Positions 36,261 to 48,480 of a stretch of 64,000 nucleotides of DNA are shown in pieces. The DNA lies in assembly GCA_039720395.1 (NCBI GenBank), contig CM077833.1, positions 31,283,478 to 31,347,477 of the forward strand, written 5' to 3'. Below the pieces are notes generated by a model that had not been told where the DNA came from, searched no databases, and worked only from the letters and a program-made list of their open reading frames with translations. Both the position numbers and the translations under genes were made by a program. The stretch is from Liquidambar formosana. Its lineage: Eukaryota > Streptophyta > Magnoliopsida > Saxifragales > Altingiaceae. Position 1 is the first letter of the stretch, and the number at the start of each line of letters is the position of its first letter.

Positions 36261-37087
36261 CTATCTTTATGAAGATTTTTCCTTATCCTCTTGATGAAGC
36301 TAGAGATTAGAGATTTTTTTTTTTTGATTCGAGGATGAATCTCTTTATCCTATCCTCAGTCCAGTGATACGATTGTGGTTAACTCATTGGATAACTCGAA
36401 GTAAGACGATTTAAAGATTTTCTCGATCTTGTCAAAGAAGCTAGTAACTCCTTCCTACACGCAAGAGAGAGGGGAGCGACTTTTTGATTTTGTCACTAGT
36501 CACGGGCTATATGGTTTTTATAGAAACCAACTATTCATTGGACTGATACCATCCAACTTTTGAATAAGAGAACCATATTTCAAACTTCAACTTGTTTACC
36601 AAACACTAGGATGGCAAAATCAGACCGACTGGGAAACCAGATTTTGGCAATTGCCAAACAGCCCCTAAACGTACTTGTCATGACCGGCCATGCTGATTTT
36701 TATAATTTAGGGGGGAAAGTTTCACTAAAAAAAGAGAGGGAAAATTAGTGAAAAGTACACTTTTTTAGGACTTAGGGAGGCATAGGTTTATGACTAAATC
36801 TTATATAGCCATAAGTCATCTTTTAAGCGAAATGATAGTGTTTTTAAGAGATTCTTGGGTGCATAAAGTTAATTATATCATTAAGTTTTTATATTTTGTT
36901 TTTAAATGTTAAAATAGCATAACTTTTAATTTACTAGTTATAGCATACGTGCGTTGCACATGAACACTTTTAAATAATATTACTTGTATAAAAAATAAAT
37001 ATATGAGAACTTTATTTAATTTTTGTTTTTAATCCATGAACATCCATGAAGATTTTATATTTTTAATGACACAAAGCTGATGCTTAA

Positions 37088-37735
37088 TGTGTGGATAAAT
37101 CCCGAGCTGATCATTCTGCCCTTCTTAGTCACGAACTGGTAGTTCCAGCAATATACAAAATAAGAATCACGAGCTTAAAGCATATCAGCACGGTAAATCG
37201 CCATTAACTTTTATGACCCGAGCTGAAGAACAGGCTCATAATGACCAGCCATGACAGCTAAGCCAGTTCAAGTTCTTCCAATCACGAGCTAAAAAGGATA
37301 ACAGTTCCAGGCCCAACAAGAAGGAAACACGTGAGTAAAACAGCTATCGCGTAACAAACGGGCAGGTAGTTATCCTAACTATGGTTCAAATCTGACTATG
37401 GTCAAGTCAACCCTGGTCATATAGTTAACAATTGAACTCAGGTTTAACTCAACCAAAGGAAAACCGCTATCTAACCCAACCATGGTTAGTTCAAGGGACG
37501 AATATAAATAAAACAGTGCTAAGCCTAACAGAGGTAAGCGGTACACAAAACCCTAGTCTAAAACCCTTCCTTTAGCTATATACAGTCGACTGACTTCAGC
37601 ATCGGAGAGGTGACGACCGGACTCACTCCGGTCATCCCTTAACGGTGTGTTTACTGTGTGCAGGTAAGTTCATTGGTGGAGGCGCAGCTCTGCTCGAAAG
37701 AACAAACATTCATTGTACGGAAAATACCCCGTACA
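37088..37735. mobile_element. Solo LTR (648 bp) with 5-bp target duplication CTTAA
   Basis: The element begins TGTGTGG and ends CCGTACA, giving an imperfect TG...CA inverted terminus. CTTAA occurs immediately before (37083-37087) and after (37736-37740). Inside are a TATA-like aatataaata near 37499 and a downstream GT-rich/donor-like segment, as in LTR promoters. No internal retrotransposon domain is found on either side, so this is most simply a recombination-derived solo LTR. Ty1-copia or Ty3-gypsy origin cannot be told. Confidence 0.75.
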
Positions 37736-39558
37736 CTTAATGTCCATGAGAACACCCGCTAAGTACCAAAGTACTGACAAGTGACAACATATGCATATAG
37801 AAAATAGTATATTTTACTCAAATTTTTTAATGTAATTATTTATAATATATGCATATATAAAAATAATATATATAATAATGACAAATTAAGTACTCAAAAC
37901 AATACATACAAGTTGAAATTGAGAAATATGAAAGAATACTTTGAAGAGCCTATGTACTTTGAAAATAGGTTTTCTCCAAATTTCTGCTCTTGGAAATTGA
38001 TCATGATAAACACAGATAAAAGTAAAAAAGAGAAAGTAAAAATCACACTTGAAAAAGAGGCCCAAGGAAAAGAATTGGAAATTTTTTGTTTGTCAGTCCA
38101 CGTAGGATTGCATCGTTATCCCTTGTCTTCTTTAGGTTTGGTTATTGGGTTCTTTCAGTGTAATTGACCCTCTCCTCAAAATAGAATAGATCATCTTCAA
38201 TTTCCTTGCCACTTAAAATGAGATCAAATCAAGAATCGTAAAAATTTGAACCAAACTAAAATGGTCGTGTTGATTCGATTCCTGATTGATTCATCCCAAA
38301 TTACACCCTTAGGCATCAATTCTTATCTAATGTAAATAAATAAATAAATAAAATCCCCGAGATTTCTTTCGCTTTCCAATCGGTGACACTGTAAGATATT
38401 CCCTACAAGTGGCCGGAGCATGTGTGGCATGCAACCTTCAAGGCCATGGAGAAAGCGATTCCTTTTTCTCCTTTTTCATTTTTCGATACTGTGAAGGGCT
38501 GAGATCGAGCAATTCTTTCGTTATACAAAACTGAACTGGCTAGTTCACAACCGCACATCTGGTTCATTTCCCGGCCCAACTTCTAAATGTTCATGTGTTT
38601 GGTTGCATGGCATGGGGAGTTACAAGTTTGACAGTGGCATTCACATGGCAGCTCTACACTCCATGGCTATTAGTCAAGCTTCATGAATTAACCGAAACTG
38701 GGATGCGTTACAGCAAATATCTCCAACTTTTCAGTGCTACTTTTGGTAAGCTATATCCCCTGCCCTTACCAAATACTTCTTGTGAGGGAGAGATATTTTT
38801 GTATATGAGGGGGTGAGAGGCAAATGAATGAGAAAAAAGAAATTCCCTTAGAAAACAGGATCCAAATGATTTAAATTTTATGGGGATTCTGATTTTAAAA
38901 TAATAATAAATAAATAAATAAATTTGTAATGATTTGTCCTACTACTTTTGGTATTTACACGTGTTGTAGTGCTGTTGTCTCAACTGCCCAACTTGAATTC
39001 CATTACCGGTGTCTCTCTAATTGGCGCCGTCACAGCCATAGCCTACTGCACAATAACGTGGCTGGTCTCCGTCACTGAGGGCAAGCTCGATGGTGTTCCG
39101 AATGATCCAGTGCAATCCAATTCCCAACATTGCCTGGATTTTTGGGGTTCTAAATGCCCTTGGGATCATGGCTCTTGCTTTCAGAGGCCATAATCTTACA
39201 CTTGAAATTCAGGTATTACATAGAGTATCATTTTTGGGGTTCTAATTTATCACGCATCTATTCTGGGACTCTGTCATATAATTGCCTAGTGCATGTTAGA
39301 GGAGATACTGCATGTATCTAGGAGGATTAGTCCGGTACAAAGCATTTAGAACCTCCTGAGTCTCGATAATTAAAAAAAAAAAAAACCCTCTATTCTATTA
39401 ACCTGGATTCGATTTATCTAGGAAGCACTCTAATAAATAATTCATGAATGTACTAGGTCGATGTGGGGGAGTACACCTTTAAGATCGTCCGGAAAAAGAT
39501 TTAGTCGAGGTGCGCGCAAATTGACTCGAATACCCTGACTGTCAAACCAAAAGAGAAA

Positions 39559-39566
<8 letters not shown>

Positions 39567-39595
<29 letters not shown>
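39567..39595. repeat. (AT)n microsatellite
   Basis: About 14 AT units preceded by a poly-A run, in the transporter-pseudogene intron. Confidence 0.85.
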
Positions 39596-39598
<3 letters not shown>

Positions 39599-39853
39599 AA
39601 AATGATGGGGGCTGTAGACATTCCCTTCACCAAAGGGCACAAATTTATTTATTTATATTATTTATTTTTTTAACGAGTATTTAAAAAAAAAATTTGCTAA
39701 GGATTCACAAAAGGTGCAAAACTAGCCTTTATTAGTTCTAATAAACGCTGTGAGCCCATTCGGAAGCCCGCCCCATCCAGCCTGCCCACTTTCCAAATAT
39801 ATTCCGGTACAAGTGATTAAAGAGCTTGGCCCACCTGGTCTGCCCATTTTTAA

Positions 39854-40189
39854 GGGAACGGCTATTGCAACCCCCCAAACCTATAAGTTGCCCCCCAAAT
39901 TTTTTAATTAGAAAAATTATTATGTAAAATTACCAAAAAGGGCTTCTTCCTATTCTCTCTCTGGCACCCCCCCCACCCCACCGGCAACTCTCTCTGGCAC
40001 CCCATCCCACCGACGACTGGCGGCGAACCCCTCTTCTTCCTTCTTCCTCTTCCCTCTTCTTCTTCTTTCTTTATTTTATTTAATTTTATTTTTTTTTTTT
40101 CCTTCGGCAGCCCTCTTTTACTCTTCCCTCCCGTCGCCAAAAAAAATGGAAGCCCTTGTCGGAAAACACACAGATTTGACTAGCAGAGG

Positions 40190-40226
<37 letters not shown>

Positions 40227-40666
40227 AAAGAAAGAAAGAAAGAAAGAGAGAAGAGGAGAAGAAGAAGAAGAAGAAGAAGAAGAGAAGGCAAGAGGCTGTC
40301 ACCATTGCTGGAAAAAATGGAGGTTTAAAAAAAAAACCTTCCTCGGCGGAAAACACAAATCTGACGAGCAGAGGGCGAAAAAAAAGAAAAAAAAAAAAAA
40401 AAAAAAAAAGAAAGAAAGAAAGAAGAGAAAGAACCTCCCTTGCCGTCACTGTCGCCGTCGCCTTCCTCGTCGGTCTGCTGTAGGGGTGTGAGTGGGCTCT
40501 TCCAGATGGGCTCATGTAGGGGAGGAGTGGGGTGGGTGAGGAGGGTTAGGGTTATTTAGAAGAGGGGTATTTTAGTCTTTTAGAAGGATGGGTATATAAA
40601 TTTGGGGGGGTAAGGATATCAGGTGGGGGCAACTTAAACCTTTGTGGAGTTGCAATAGCCGCTCCC
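39854..40666. mobile_element. MITE-like element (813 bp) sharing termini with the 53545 element
   Basis: The left tip is GGGAACGGCTATTGCAACCC; the right tip, reverse-complemented, is GGGAGCGGCTATTGCAACTC. Flanking 9-mers are CATTTTTAA (39845-39853) and TGTTTTTAA (40667-40675), a diverged 9-bp duplication. The interior is unlike the foldback copies: purine-rich, with A homopolymers (40190-40224, 40387-40409), GAA runs, and two diverged copies of a block around cggaaaacacacagatttga (about 40158 and 40348). Low-complexity frames inside are not genes. Confidence 0.7.
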
Positions 40667-42939
40667 TGTTTTTAAAAGGACTTGGCCTGAAGTTGCAGGT
40701 CTGTAAGACGAGAACATGCCCCTATTTGAAGGCCCATTAAGTTCTGGGCTAAGAAGTTTAGCGTCGATTCTCTAGGCCTGCTACTCCAAATATATTCTAC
40801 GCTTTTTCGTTGTTTTCGGTAATTTTGAAATGCATGCTGTTCGCACTAAAAATTGTATTCTGAAGCCGATGGATTTTTGCGGGCGTGCTAGGGCCAAGTT
40901 CAGCCCGAAGTTGTGCGTACACAACCCCTTACGATTTGGGAATGGATTGTTAGGCGATTGCGAAAAGAGAAGGGGTTCTTCCTTTAAAGTTCTGGCGTGA
41001 ATGTCACAAAAAGAAACAAGAAAACATGTAAATATCAAACTGAAATGAAAAGAGCTGAGAACACATTACCAGACAAGATCTGAAAATGAAATCCTCGAAG
41101 CTTAAACTCCAAATACGAACCAAAGCAATTACAGTACGAAATTGTTTGCAAGATTGAAAGGAAACCGATTACAAGAAAGAGTTTGAAAGTTGATCTAATT
41201 AAAAACTACTCCTATGATTGAGAGATCCTGAGAAGGATTGTTGGTTGTGGAACCCTGATTCCATCTTCAATTTTGCAATTTATAGTGCAGCAGCCAATTC
41301 CAACTGACTGGAAGTTACCGGCGGTTTCCTTCGGCCTGAAAATAACTGCCTTCTCTCAACCGATTGGAAGTTATAAATGAGGTTATGACCTTCAACTGCT
41401 ATTGCAATTGCTCCACTTCTGCAGAAAACCAGCCCCTATCTCCCCACGATCAGGCCTGCTTCTTGGCACGACCATAACTCCTTTTAAATTCAACCTCTGC
41501 CCCTATGATTTTAGCAATAGCCCATAACTTCCTCATGACCCACTTTCCCTTGTTTTTCTCCATGTTAGCAACAGCCCCTATTTTTAAGCCCCATGCTCTG
41601 TTTTTCTTCACGTTTTGTAACCTCCTTGTGCAGCAACAGGTGCAAGAATTTGCACTCTGCCACATGGATTCATGTTGTTGGTCAAAACCTCCAACCAATG
41701 AGCTTCTCTTGCCAAAAATTCAAAATTGGCGGAAACACATGCTACTAGGGATTGATATGGCTTTTATAATCCTCATTTTAAGGGGTTTTTTTTTTTATAT
41801 ATAAAAATATAAATAAATTTTTTCATTAATTTTAATTTGCAATGGAGTAAAACTGTAAGAACTAAGAAAAGTGAGTGAACTTCTCAGAACGTTTAGCATG
41901 TTCCTTTCGAATTATACTTTGGCTAGCATTTTCCTTTCGAATTATATTTTGGCATAATGGCATTATATTCTTGTGTATTTGACATGTGAAGAAAACACAT
42001 TGAAAATGATTATCTTTCTCACTAGCACTTGTGTTGCATGCAACCATGCCATCATGTGAAAAGAATCCATCCCACGTGCCAATGTGGAGGGGCGAAATTT
42101 ACGTATCTAGTCATTGCAATGTGCATATTTCCCCTTGCAATTGGAGGATATTGGGCTTATGGGCATTAGGTGAGTCTCCCTTTAGATACAAAATTTCTCC
42201 TCCCCAACACCCCCCCCCCTCCCTCTCTTTTTTAGTTTATTTTTCTCAATTCAATATAACAATAAGTTAATTCAGCGGCTATTTGTTTCAGACCTCCAAG
42301 TGGTGGGATGCTAACAGCAATTTATCAATACCATAGGCGCGACACTTCCCAATTTATTCTGGGATTAACAAGCTCATTAGTCATAATTAACGCCGTGAGC
42401 TCGTTCCAAATATATGGCATGCCCATGTTTGATGACATGGAGTCCAAATATACAAGCAGGAGAAACCAATCATGTCCATGGTGGCTCCTGTCACTCTTTC
42501 GGGCCATGTTTGGATACAGGTGCTCTTTTGTAGCGGTCGCAATTCCATTTTTGGGAAGCCTCGCAGGATTAATCAGAGGAATTACTATGCGAGTAACCTT
42601 TGCATATCCATATTTTATGTGGTTAAAGATTAAGAAGCCCAGAAAGTTTAGCATAATGTGGTGGCTGAATTGGGGATTAGTTGTCTCGGGCATGTTTCCT
42701 AGCGTAGTATTGATTGCAGCAGGGGTTTGTGTTGTGATTGACACAGGCATTGAAGTGAGCTTTATTACGCCTCATTAGTTCAAACTAGGGCCCCATTTGT
42801 GTTTAATGGTTCGTGACTACTCCTTTGTGACATTCATGAAGATTTAATGCGCTTTCAGTTTCTTTGCTTGTACCTGTGTATATCTGTCTTACAGAAATGG
42901 GGGTTCTTTTTATCTTTTTTTCCCTCCTGGTGCTGCCAC

Positions 42940-43626
42940 TAGGGGTGTTCGTGGTTCGGTTTGGTTCGGTTTTAGGATAGATTTTAAACCAAACTATTAT
43001 ACTTTGGTTTTTGTTTTCTCAAACCAAAACCAAATCATACTATAAAAAAAACCAAACCAAACCTAACCATAAAATTTCGGTTTGGTTCGGTTCAGTTTCG
43101 GTTTTATCCTATCAAATAACAACAAATAATTAAAAATAGAAAAATGACAAGCCAAACTCTAAATAAAAACATTTTTAATAAAATCATTATATTAGCAACT
43201 AAAAAAAATATTAAACATTGTATCAAAATGGAAAAGTATTGACTTATGTCAATTCAAGTTCAAATCTCTAATCTAATACGTGCCAATATCTCACACAATA
43301 ATAATAACTAATATAATACATGCCAATCTAATAAAAAAAAAACATTAAGAAAATTTATAATCTATTACCTATTATGCCCTTATTAGAATAAAAAATTTTA
43401 AACTAAGTTTAATATGTAATATATAAAATTATATATATTTATATTATATTTTTTTGGTTTTTTCGATTTTTTCGGTTTGGTTTGGTTTTTTAAACATAAA
43501 AACTAAAACCAAACCAATTTAATTCGGTTTTCTAAAATTAGAACCAAAACCAAACCTAAGAACAAAAAAACCAAACCAAACCGATTTAGTTTGGTTCGAT
43601 TTGAACCTAAATCATGAACACCCCTA
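42940..43626. mobile_element. hAT-type non-autonomous element (687 bp) with perfect 8-bp target duplication
   Basis: Both tips read TAGGGGTGTTC (the right one reverse-complemented). Subterminal sequence is full of ggttcggtttggtt-like repeats that pair between the ends. GCTGCCAC is duplicated at 42932-42939 and 43627-43634. TA-G-rich tips plus 8-bp duplications are the hAT signature. There is no transposase. It starts about 160 bases after the stop codon of the transporter remnant. Confidence 0.82.
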
Positions 43627-43634
43627 GCTGCCAC

Positions 43635-43884
43635 TCAGCTCATCTATTGTTATTCTATAAAGCCAGAAGAAGAACCGGGTGCCGTCCGGTTTTTTTTCGT
43701 CCCTCTCCGGTTTTTTTCGTCCCTTCCGTCCAAAACTCTCACTCTCTCCTCCCTTGGTTCTCGCGTCTGATCAGAAACCCATACCCCTTTCTGCCATCTC
43801 CTCTCTCTCTCTTTTGCTTTTTCTCTCTTCACCCATGCTTCTTCTCCTTATCTCTCCTCCATCCGTCCCCTTAGCTCAGGCCTG

Positions 43885-43917
<33 letters not shown>

Positions 43918-46900
43918 TCTTTTCTCTTCTCTTCTCCTTCTCTGCCTCCTCATTCTCTCTACTTTCGGACTTTTCCCCTCGCCTCATCTCTTTCTCAGAT
44001 CACCTCGCCGGCCATCCTCAGGTCAGTAGTTCCATTTTATTTTATTTTATTTTTTTCATTTTCCCCTTTCTCTTGTTCGTTTGATTTGTTTTCCTATTGA
44101 CAACTCCCTCACTCCATCTCTAAGTCGATTGACATCTAGGGTTGGGGTTCCCTACTTCCCTCTCGTTGGCCGACGGCAAGATTTGATGTCAGCGGCAACT
44201 TGAGTAGATGGGGTTAGGGCAAAGGTTTGTTGAAAGGAGAGGAAAAGGGGAGTGAGGCTATATTCGGATCTATCGACGCTTGCTGTTTGCTGCTCAGGTA
44301 TAGTCTCTCTTCTCTTCTTCTTCTTTTTCTTACTCTCAGAGGCAAATTTTTACTCTATTGTTTGATTTTAGGATTTTTTTTTTCATCTCTTAAATTTTTT
44401 TTTTTTGCTACGGTCTCTTCTTCTTGTTCTTTTTATGGATTGATTACTAGCTACATTAAATTCATAGAAAAGGTATTATATAGATTTACCATTTACCCGT
44501 TTAAATATTTGTGACTGTCTATCAGAAGCTGCAGCAGTATACATCCTTTGCCTAAATCTTGTATATCATATATAGTTGATGCATGTTCCTGAACCTGTTG
44601 TTTCTTTAGTTGGCCTGACTCCTTGGTGATTTTTTGACCTTTTTTCAAAAGAGTAGTCTCAGTTAGTCTACCTATACTAGAAGCCATTACATTCTTGTTC
44701 AATCTCTATGTTGTGATTGGTGTTGGTTTTGTTAGCAAGAGGATTTACAGGTTAAGTGGTGGTGGTGGAAGGAACTGTGATGGAAACGGCACAGATCCAC
44801 CATGCACATGGTAAAAAAAAATGCATATAGATTGTTGTTAGTTTGATTGATACTCACGACGTACTCTGTTTCATGTATTCTTACATAGGATTTGATGTGG
44901 ACAAATTTGGGTATTTTTCTTCTTATAATTGGATTTTCTCTTGTGAGATAGGGGGTTTCAACAAAAAGGTTCATTATTTGGATTTTCTTCTCAAAGATTG
45001 GGTCATTTTGTTTTACATGGAGTTTTGTTTTCCTTCATGTATCAAACCATCAATGAAGTTATTGTTTTATAGTGAAGGTTTATATGTTATCCATGATTAT
45101 GAATGGGAAATCAGTTCTTAATCAAGAGATGACTTGTGTTAAATAGTTTTGGAAATGAAAGAAGATAAATTACTTTTTGAATCATAGAAATTTTTCTCCT
45201 ATGAGTTTTCCTCAAATCATAGATAGGGTTTATGAGATAGGTTCAGTAATTTAATTTTAAAATTTTCAACTGTTTGTGTGATTGGGTGGTTTTAAGAGTT
45301 GACTTGAATATTCAACTCAAATAAAATTGCAAAAATCCTTGGTGGAAAAAAATGTACATAGATTTCTACGAATTGGAATAGCACATTTCAACTGGCACCT
45401 TTACAAGTATTGCCTATACTGGGCAATCAAATTATTAAATTACAGTTCTAGCGTGCATTTTTTAAAGAAATAGAAGTGACCACATTTTGAGGTGTCTAAT
45501 CTGGTTTCTGTCTCTCCTCTTCTTAATCTTCATCTTGTTTTTTTTTTTTTTTTTTTTTTTGGGCTATTTTTAACTCCAAGCTCTCCCATCCAAAGAGGTC
45601 TGACATTTCTCAAGAAAAACGCCAATGGCAATAAATAAATAAATTGCACAAGATTCTCTTTACCTGAAGATCCCAACATCTTCTACAGGCCCTTTACCCA
45701 TCCTGTCTCAACGTATAATAGTTGCACATGAGAGCTGCATCAAGCAAATGTCTTGCATGAGAAAATTGATAGATTTAATATTTATTGAATATCATATCCA
45801 TAGGCTATGAGAAAATTGCTGAATGACCTCCGCACATGATAACCCATTTACAGGACCTTGTTTTTTCAAGTGATTACTCAGCTCAATGTGCTGAATCATA
45901 TTCATAGAACATATGAGTTTTTAGACTCCCTTATTTTTTTCATATTTCTCGTATTGCATGTAAATATGTATATATGAAACAGCAGCTTTTCATCTTCAAA
46001 TGAGATCAGCGAACTTTCCATCATATATATATAATAATAATACACAGAGACACCCACCGTATCCTATAGATCACATAATTAGCATCTGTTATATCAGTTT
46101 TCTATCTAAGCCCATGAGTAACTGAATATAGTTTCTTATGTAGTAAAAAGTTAACGCTGCTTGCGTGCTCATGGGTGAACTCCTATCAAGACCAGCCTTG
46201 AGTTTCTCTAAGGCTCTAAGCAAGGGTGAACTCCTAAAATGAGGGCCTCTATGAAAACGATTTTCTTTTTCTTTTTCTTTTTGCTGTGTATGAGGAGCTT
46301 ACTTACAATAAATAATCAAACCTTAAATTGCCACCAAAAAAAAAAAAAGAAGTGGTGGCAAGTGCTGCTGCGATCGAAGTATGGTCAAAATCAACAAAAT
46401 CTTCACATGACTACATCTATAAAAATAAAAAAAAAAAATTGATGGGAATCAGCTTGATTGGATATGTTAATGTTTCCCTTGTTTTGATTTTCCAATATAT
46501 TCTTAGAAGTCATATAAAGATTATGATCATTTTAAAATGGTTAAATACATCACTGTATTCTGACTTTTATTATATCTTATAGTTTGCATATGATGATTTT
46601 ATTAGTCACTGCGGCCATAGTGCAGAAAATTAATGGGGATGGAACCAACCCAATGCTGTATGCATTGAGATGTCAGAGATCAGAGACCAAAATTCACATC
46701 ATATGCCTTTTCTCCTTATCTCATCGTGGATCTCTATGCCATATCTTTTTTTTGAACTTATACTTTTACAGCCCCTCATGTTCTTTGGGGTGGCTTTTCC
46801 ACAAATTCTGCACTCTTTATTCCATTTTTTTTTCTTTATTTGAATTGCAGGTCTCATGAGAGCATCTTGGACTATTCAATAGTTTCCTAAAGGATCCTTG

Positions 46901-47047
46901 GAACCCAAAAAGTGAGGATAACACAATTCAGAAAAATATTGGAAATGCCCCAATATTCAATTTCGTTTTTAATTCACTTATGCTTCCTTTTGAAATTTCC
47001 ATCCATAACCCTTTGAATACTTGAAATTCAATTTTTTGATTGTATAG
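43635..47047. other. Interval with CT-rich leader-like segment, no gene identified
   Basis: The region 43720-44020 is strongly CT-rich, with (CT)n at 43889-43915, after a TATA-like ttctataaag near 43653. It ends in a donor-like CAG/GTCAGT near 44021, which resembles a plant 5' untranslated exon. No following coding exon could be recognised before the disulfide-isomerase fragment. The rest is AT-rich. Confidence 0.35.
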
Positions 47048-48310
47048 GTTTGAAGGTCCACGTACTGCAGAATCCCTTGCTGAGTTTGTCAATAATGAAG
47101 GAGATAAAAATCTTTTCTTTTTTTTTTTTTGCCAAACTTACCTCATTTGAATGGGTTACCAAAATAAATTTATACGCTGGGCATGTTAGTGTGGTTATTA
47201 TATATATATATAAATGTAGGGATAATATGAAAAAATGTGGACTTGACTCTTTTCACAGAACTCCTAACTTAATCTATAGTTTTGAGGTTACTTGCTCTCT
47301 ATTTGAGGTGGATTGTTCTTTGGAATGTTTAATTAGTTTATGCAAGTGCAATTATGTGGGCAGTTGTCTCTTGAAATTCAAAGGCTGTTTGTTGAGGTGG
47401 ATTATTATGGTTTTGTTGCAGATTAAGATGAAATTCAAAGGTTGTTTGATGAGGTGGATACTATGGTTCTGTTCCAGATGAAGATGAGCAAAGAGCAGGT
47501 CAAGTCAAAGGTGGTCTTCTTTTTCCAGCAACTTCTTTAACTAATTTTTAACACAATTTGGAAAGAATGTTCACACTTAGCCAACAATTATCATGATTTT
47601 TAGGACCCACACATGGGAGCAACATTGAGAAGAGCTTTGATTTAATATATACCCATAAACTTGAAACCTGGAGTTATCCACATAGTATTGTTGGGCATGC
47701 TAATGGTATTTCCAGTGAGCAGCTCATGTGCAACTATTATACGTTGAGAGACGATGCAAGGTTGACTGCCTTGAGTATGGGCCATCCCACTGTGGGTCCT
47801 ACGATTGAATGCCGAATCCCCGTAAGCAAGAATTCATACAGTATTTTTTTTGTACCAAAAGAAAATAACCCTACAAAAAATAATAGTGAGTCCATTGTCA
47901 AATCAACTCACTTGAGTGACAAAATTCACACCCCCATTGTCTGCTAATCCATCTTCACTTCATCATCAACAATTTACCGGGACCAATTTGAAGATGGCTG
48001 CACTTCCATCCAATGTAGTGGTGCTAACAGAGGATAATTTCGATGAGATCGTTTTGGATGAAACCAAAGATATTTTGGTTGAGTTTTATGCACCATGGTA
48101 AGCATGCATGTCGTTTTTCCCCCAATTGTGGTCGTCCTTCTGGTTGATCATTGGGTAGCAATTTTCATAGTTTTTCTTTCTTTCTTTCTTTCTTTCTTTC
48201 TTTTTTTTTTTTTTTTTTTTTCAATTTATCAGATGTAAAAGCACTTGTGTTCTCTATTAATTTTAGTATCATTTGTACCGTGCTTTTTCCAGGTGTGGCC
48301 AGACTCTATC
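47048..48310 (+). pseudogene. Protein disulfide isomerase-like (PDIL2-1 type) gene fragment
   Basis: Two exon-like pieces encode neighbouring parts of a plant PDIL2-1 protein. Piece 1 (47048 to about 47111, after a TATAG acceptor) is FEGPRTAESLAEFVNNEGDK, the end of the first thioredoxin domain. Piece 2 (about 47979-48097) is GTNLK...LPSNVVVLTEDNF then DEIVLDETKDILVEFYAPW, the start of the second, stopping at a GT donor just before the CGHC active site. After an acceptor at 48291-48292, GTGTGGCC would continue W-C-G, but the sequence then leaves the family and stops. The first thioredoxin domain, the second CGHC and the C-terminal domain are missing. The genuine enzyme forms disulfides in the endoplasmic reticulum; this copy cannot. 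A duplicated, truncated gene piece. Confidence 0.72.
47373..47486. repeat. Tandem duplication, unit 57 bp
   Basis: Two adjacent units begin gaaattcaaaggctgtttgt and gaaattcaaaggttgtttga, differing at roughly eight positions. Both are open in the frame EIQRLF. They lie between the two disulfide-isomerase pieces. Confidence 0.8.
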
Positions 48311-48430
48311 TTAGAAAGAAGAACATCCTATAGGCAAAAATGGGTGAATATTAAGCATGTGAGAGGGATATAGTGTTTGTTAGTCATCTTTCACCCGATG
48401 GAAAGAAAAAACTTTGCTCCATTTTTATAT

Positions 48431-48480
48431 TCCTAAAATCAACCTCTTGGATGATGACAGCCAAGAGGTTGATTTTAGGA
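48431..48480. repeat. Perfect 20-bp inverted repeat with 10-base loop
   Basis: The arms 48431-48450 and 48461-48480 are exactly complementary (TCCTAAAATCAACCTCTTGG against its reverse complement), separated by atgatgacag. The right arm and following bases recur directly near 48937-48970 (ggttgattttaggaacc...). Confidence 0.9.

Larger units (their letters stand above)
38595..42778 (+). pseudogene. Lysine/histidine transporter-like 8 (AAAP amino-acid transporter) pseudogene
   Basis: Exon remnants: 38595-38745 (WGVTSLTVAFTWQLYTPWLL...), about 38948-39212 (LSQLPNLNSITGVSLIGAVT..., then GVLNALGIMALAFRGHNL), 42040-42169 (MPS...HVPMW, then TYLVIAMCIFPLAIGGYWAY), and 42292-42778 (PPSGGMLTAIYQYHR to VSFITPH, TAG). 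The order and sequence match the AAAP family member At1g47670 (LHT-like 8), a plasma-membrane amino-acid carrier. Lesions: no N-terminal part is found; about 50 residues between the first two exons are missing; exon 2 shifts frame near 39117-39125; the acceptor before 42040 reads AT instead of AG; exon 3 needs an extra G in the run at 42089-42092; exon 3 reads into TAG at its donor. The intron 39213-42039 holds a 813-bp MITE-like insertion. The last exon alone is open for about 160 residues. Confidence 0.82.

Noticed and set aside
40146..40515. Lys/Arg-rich and Phe/Leu-rich frames
   Set aside because: They are translations of poly-A and GAA tracts inside the 813-bp transposable element.
43720..44029. 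Frames of 60-116 codons rich in Ser, Leu and Phe
   Set aside because: They come from a CT-rich tract; the segment looks more like an untranslated leader than a coding exon.
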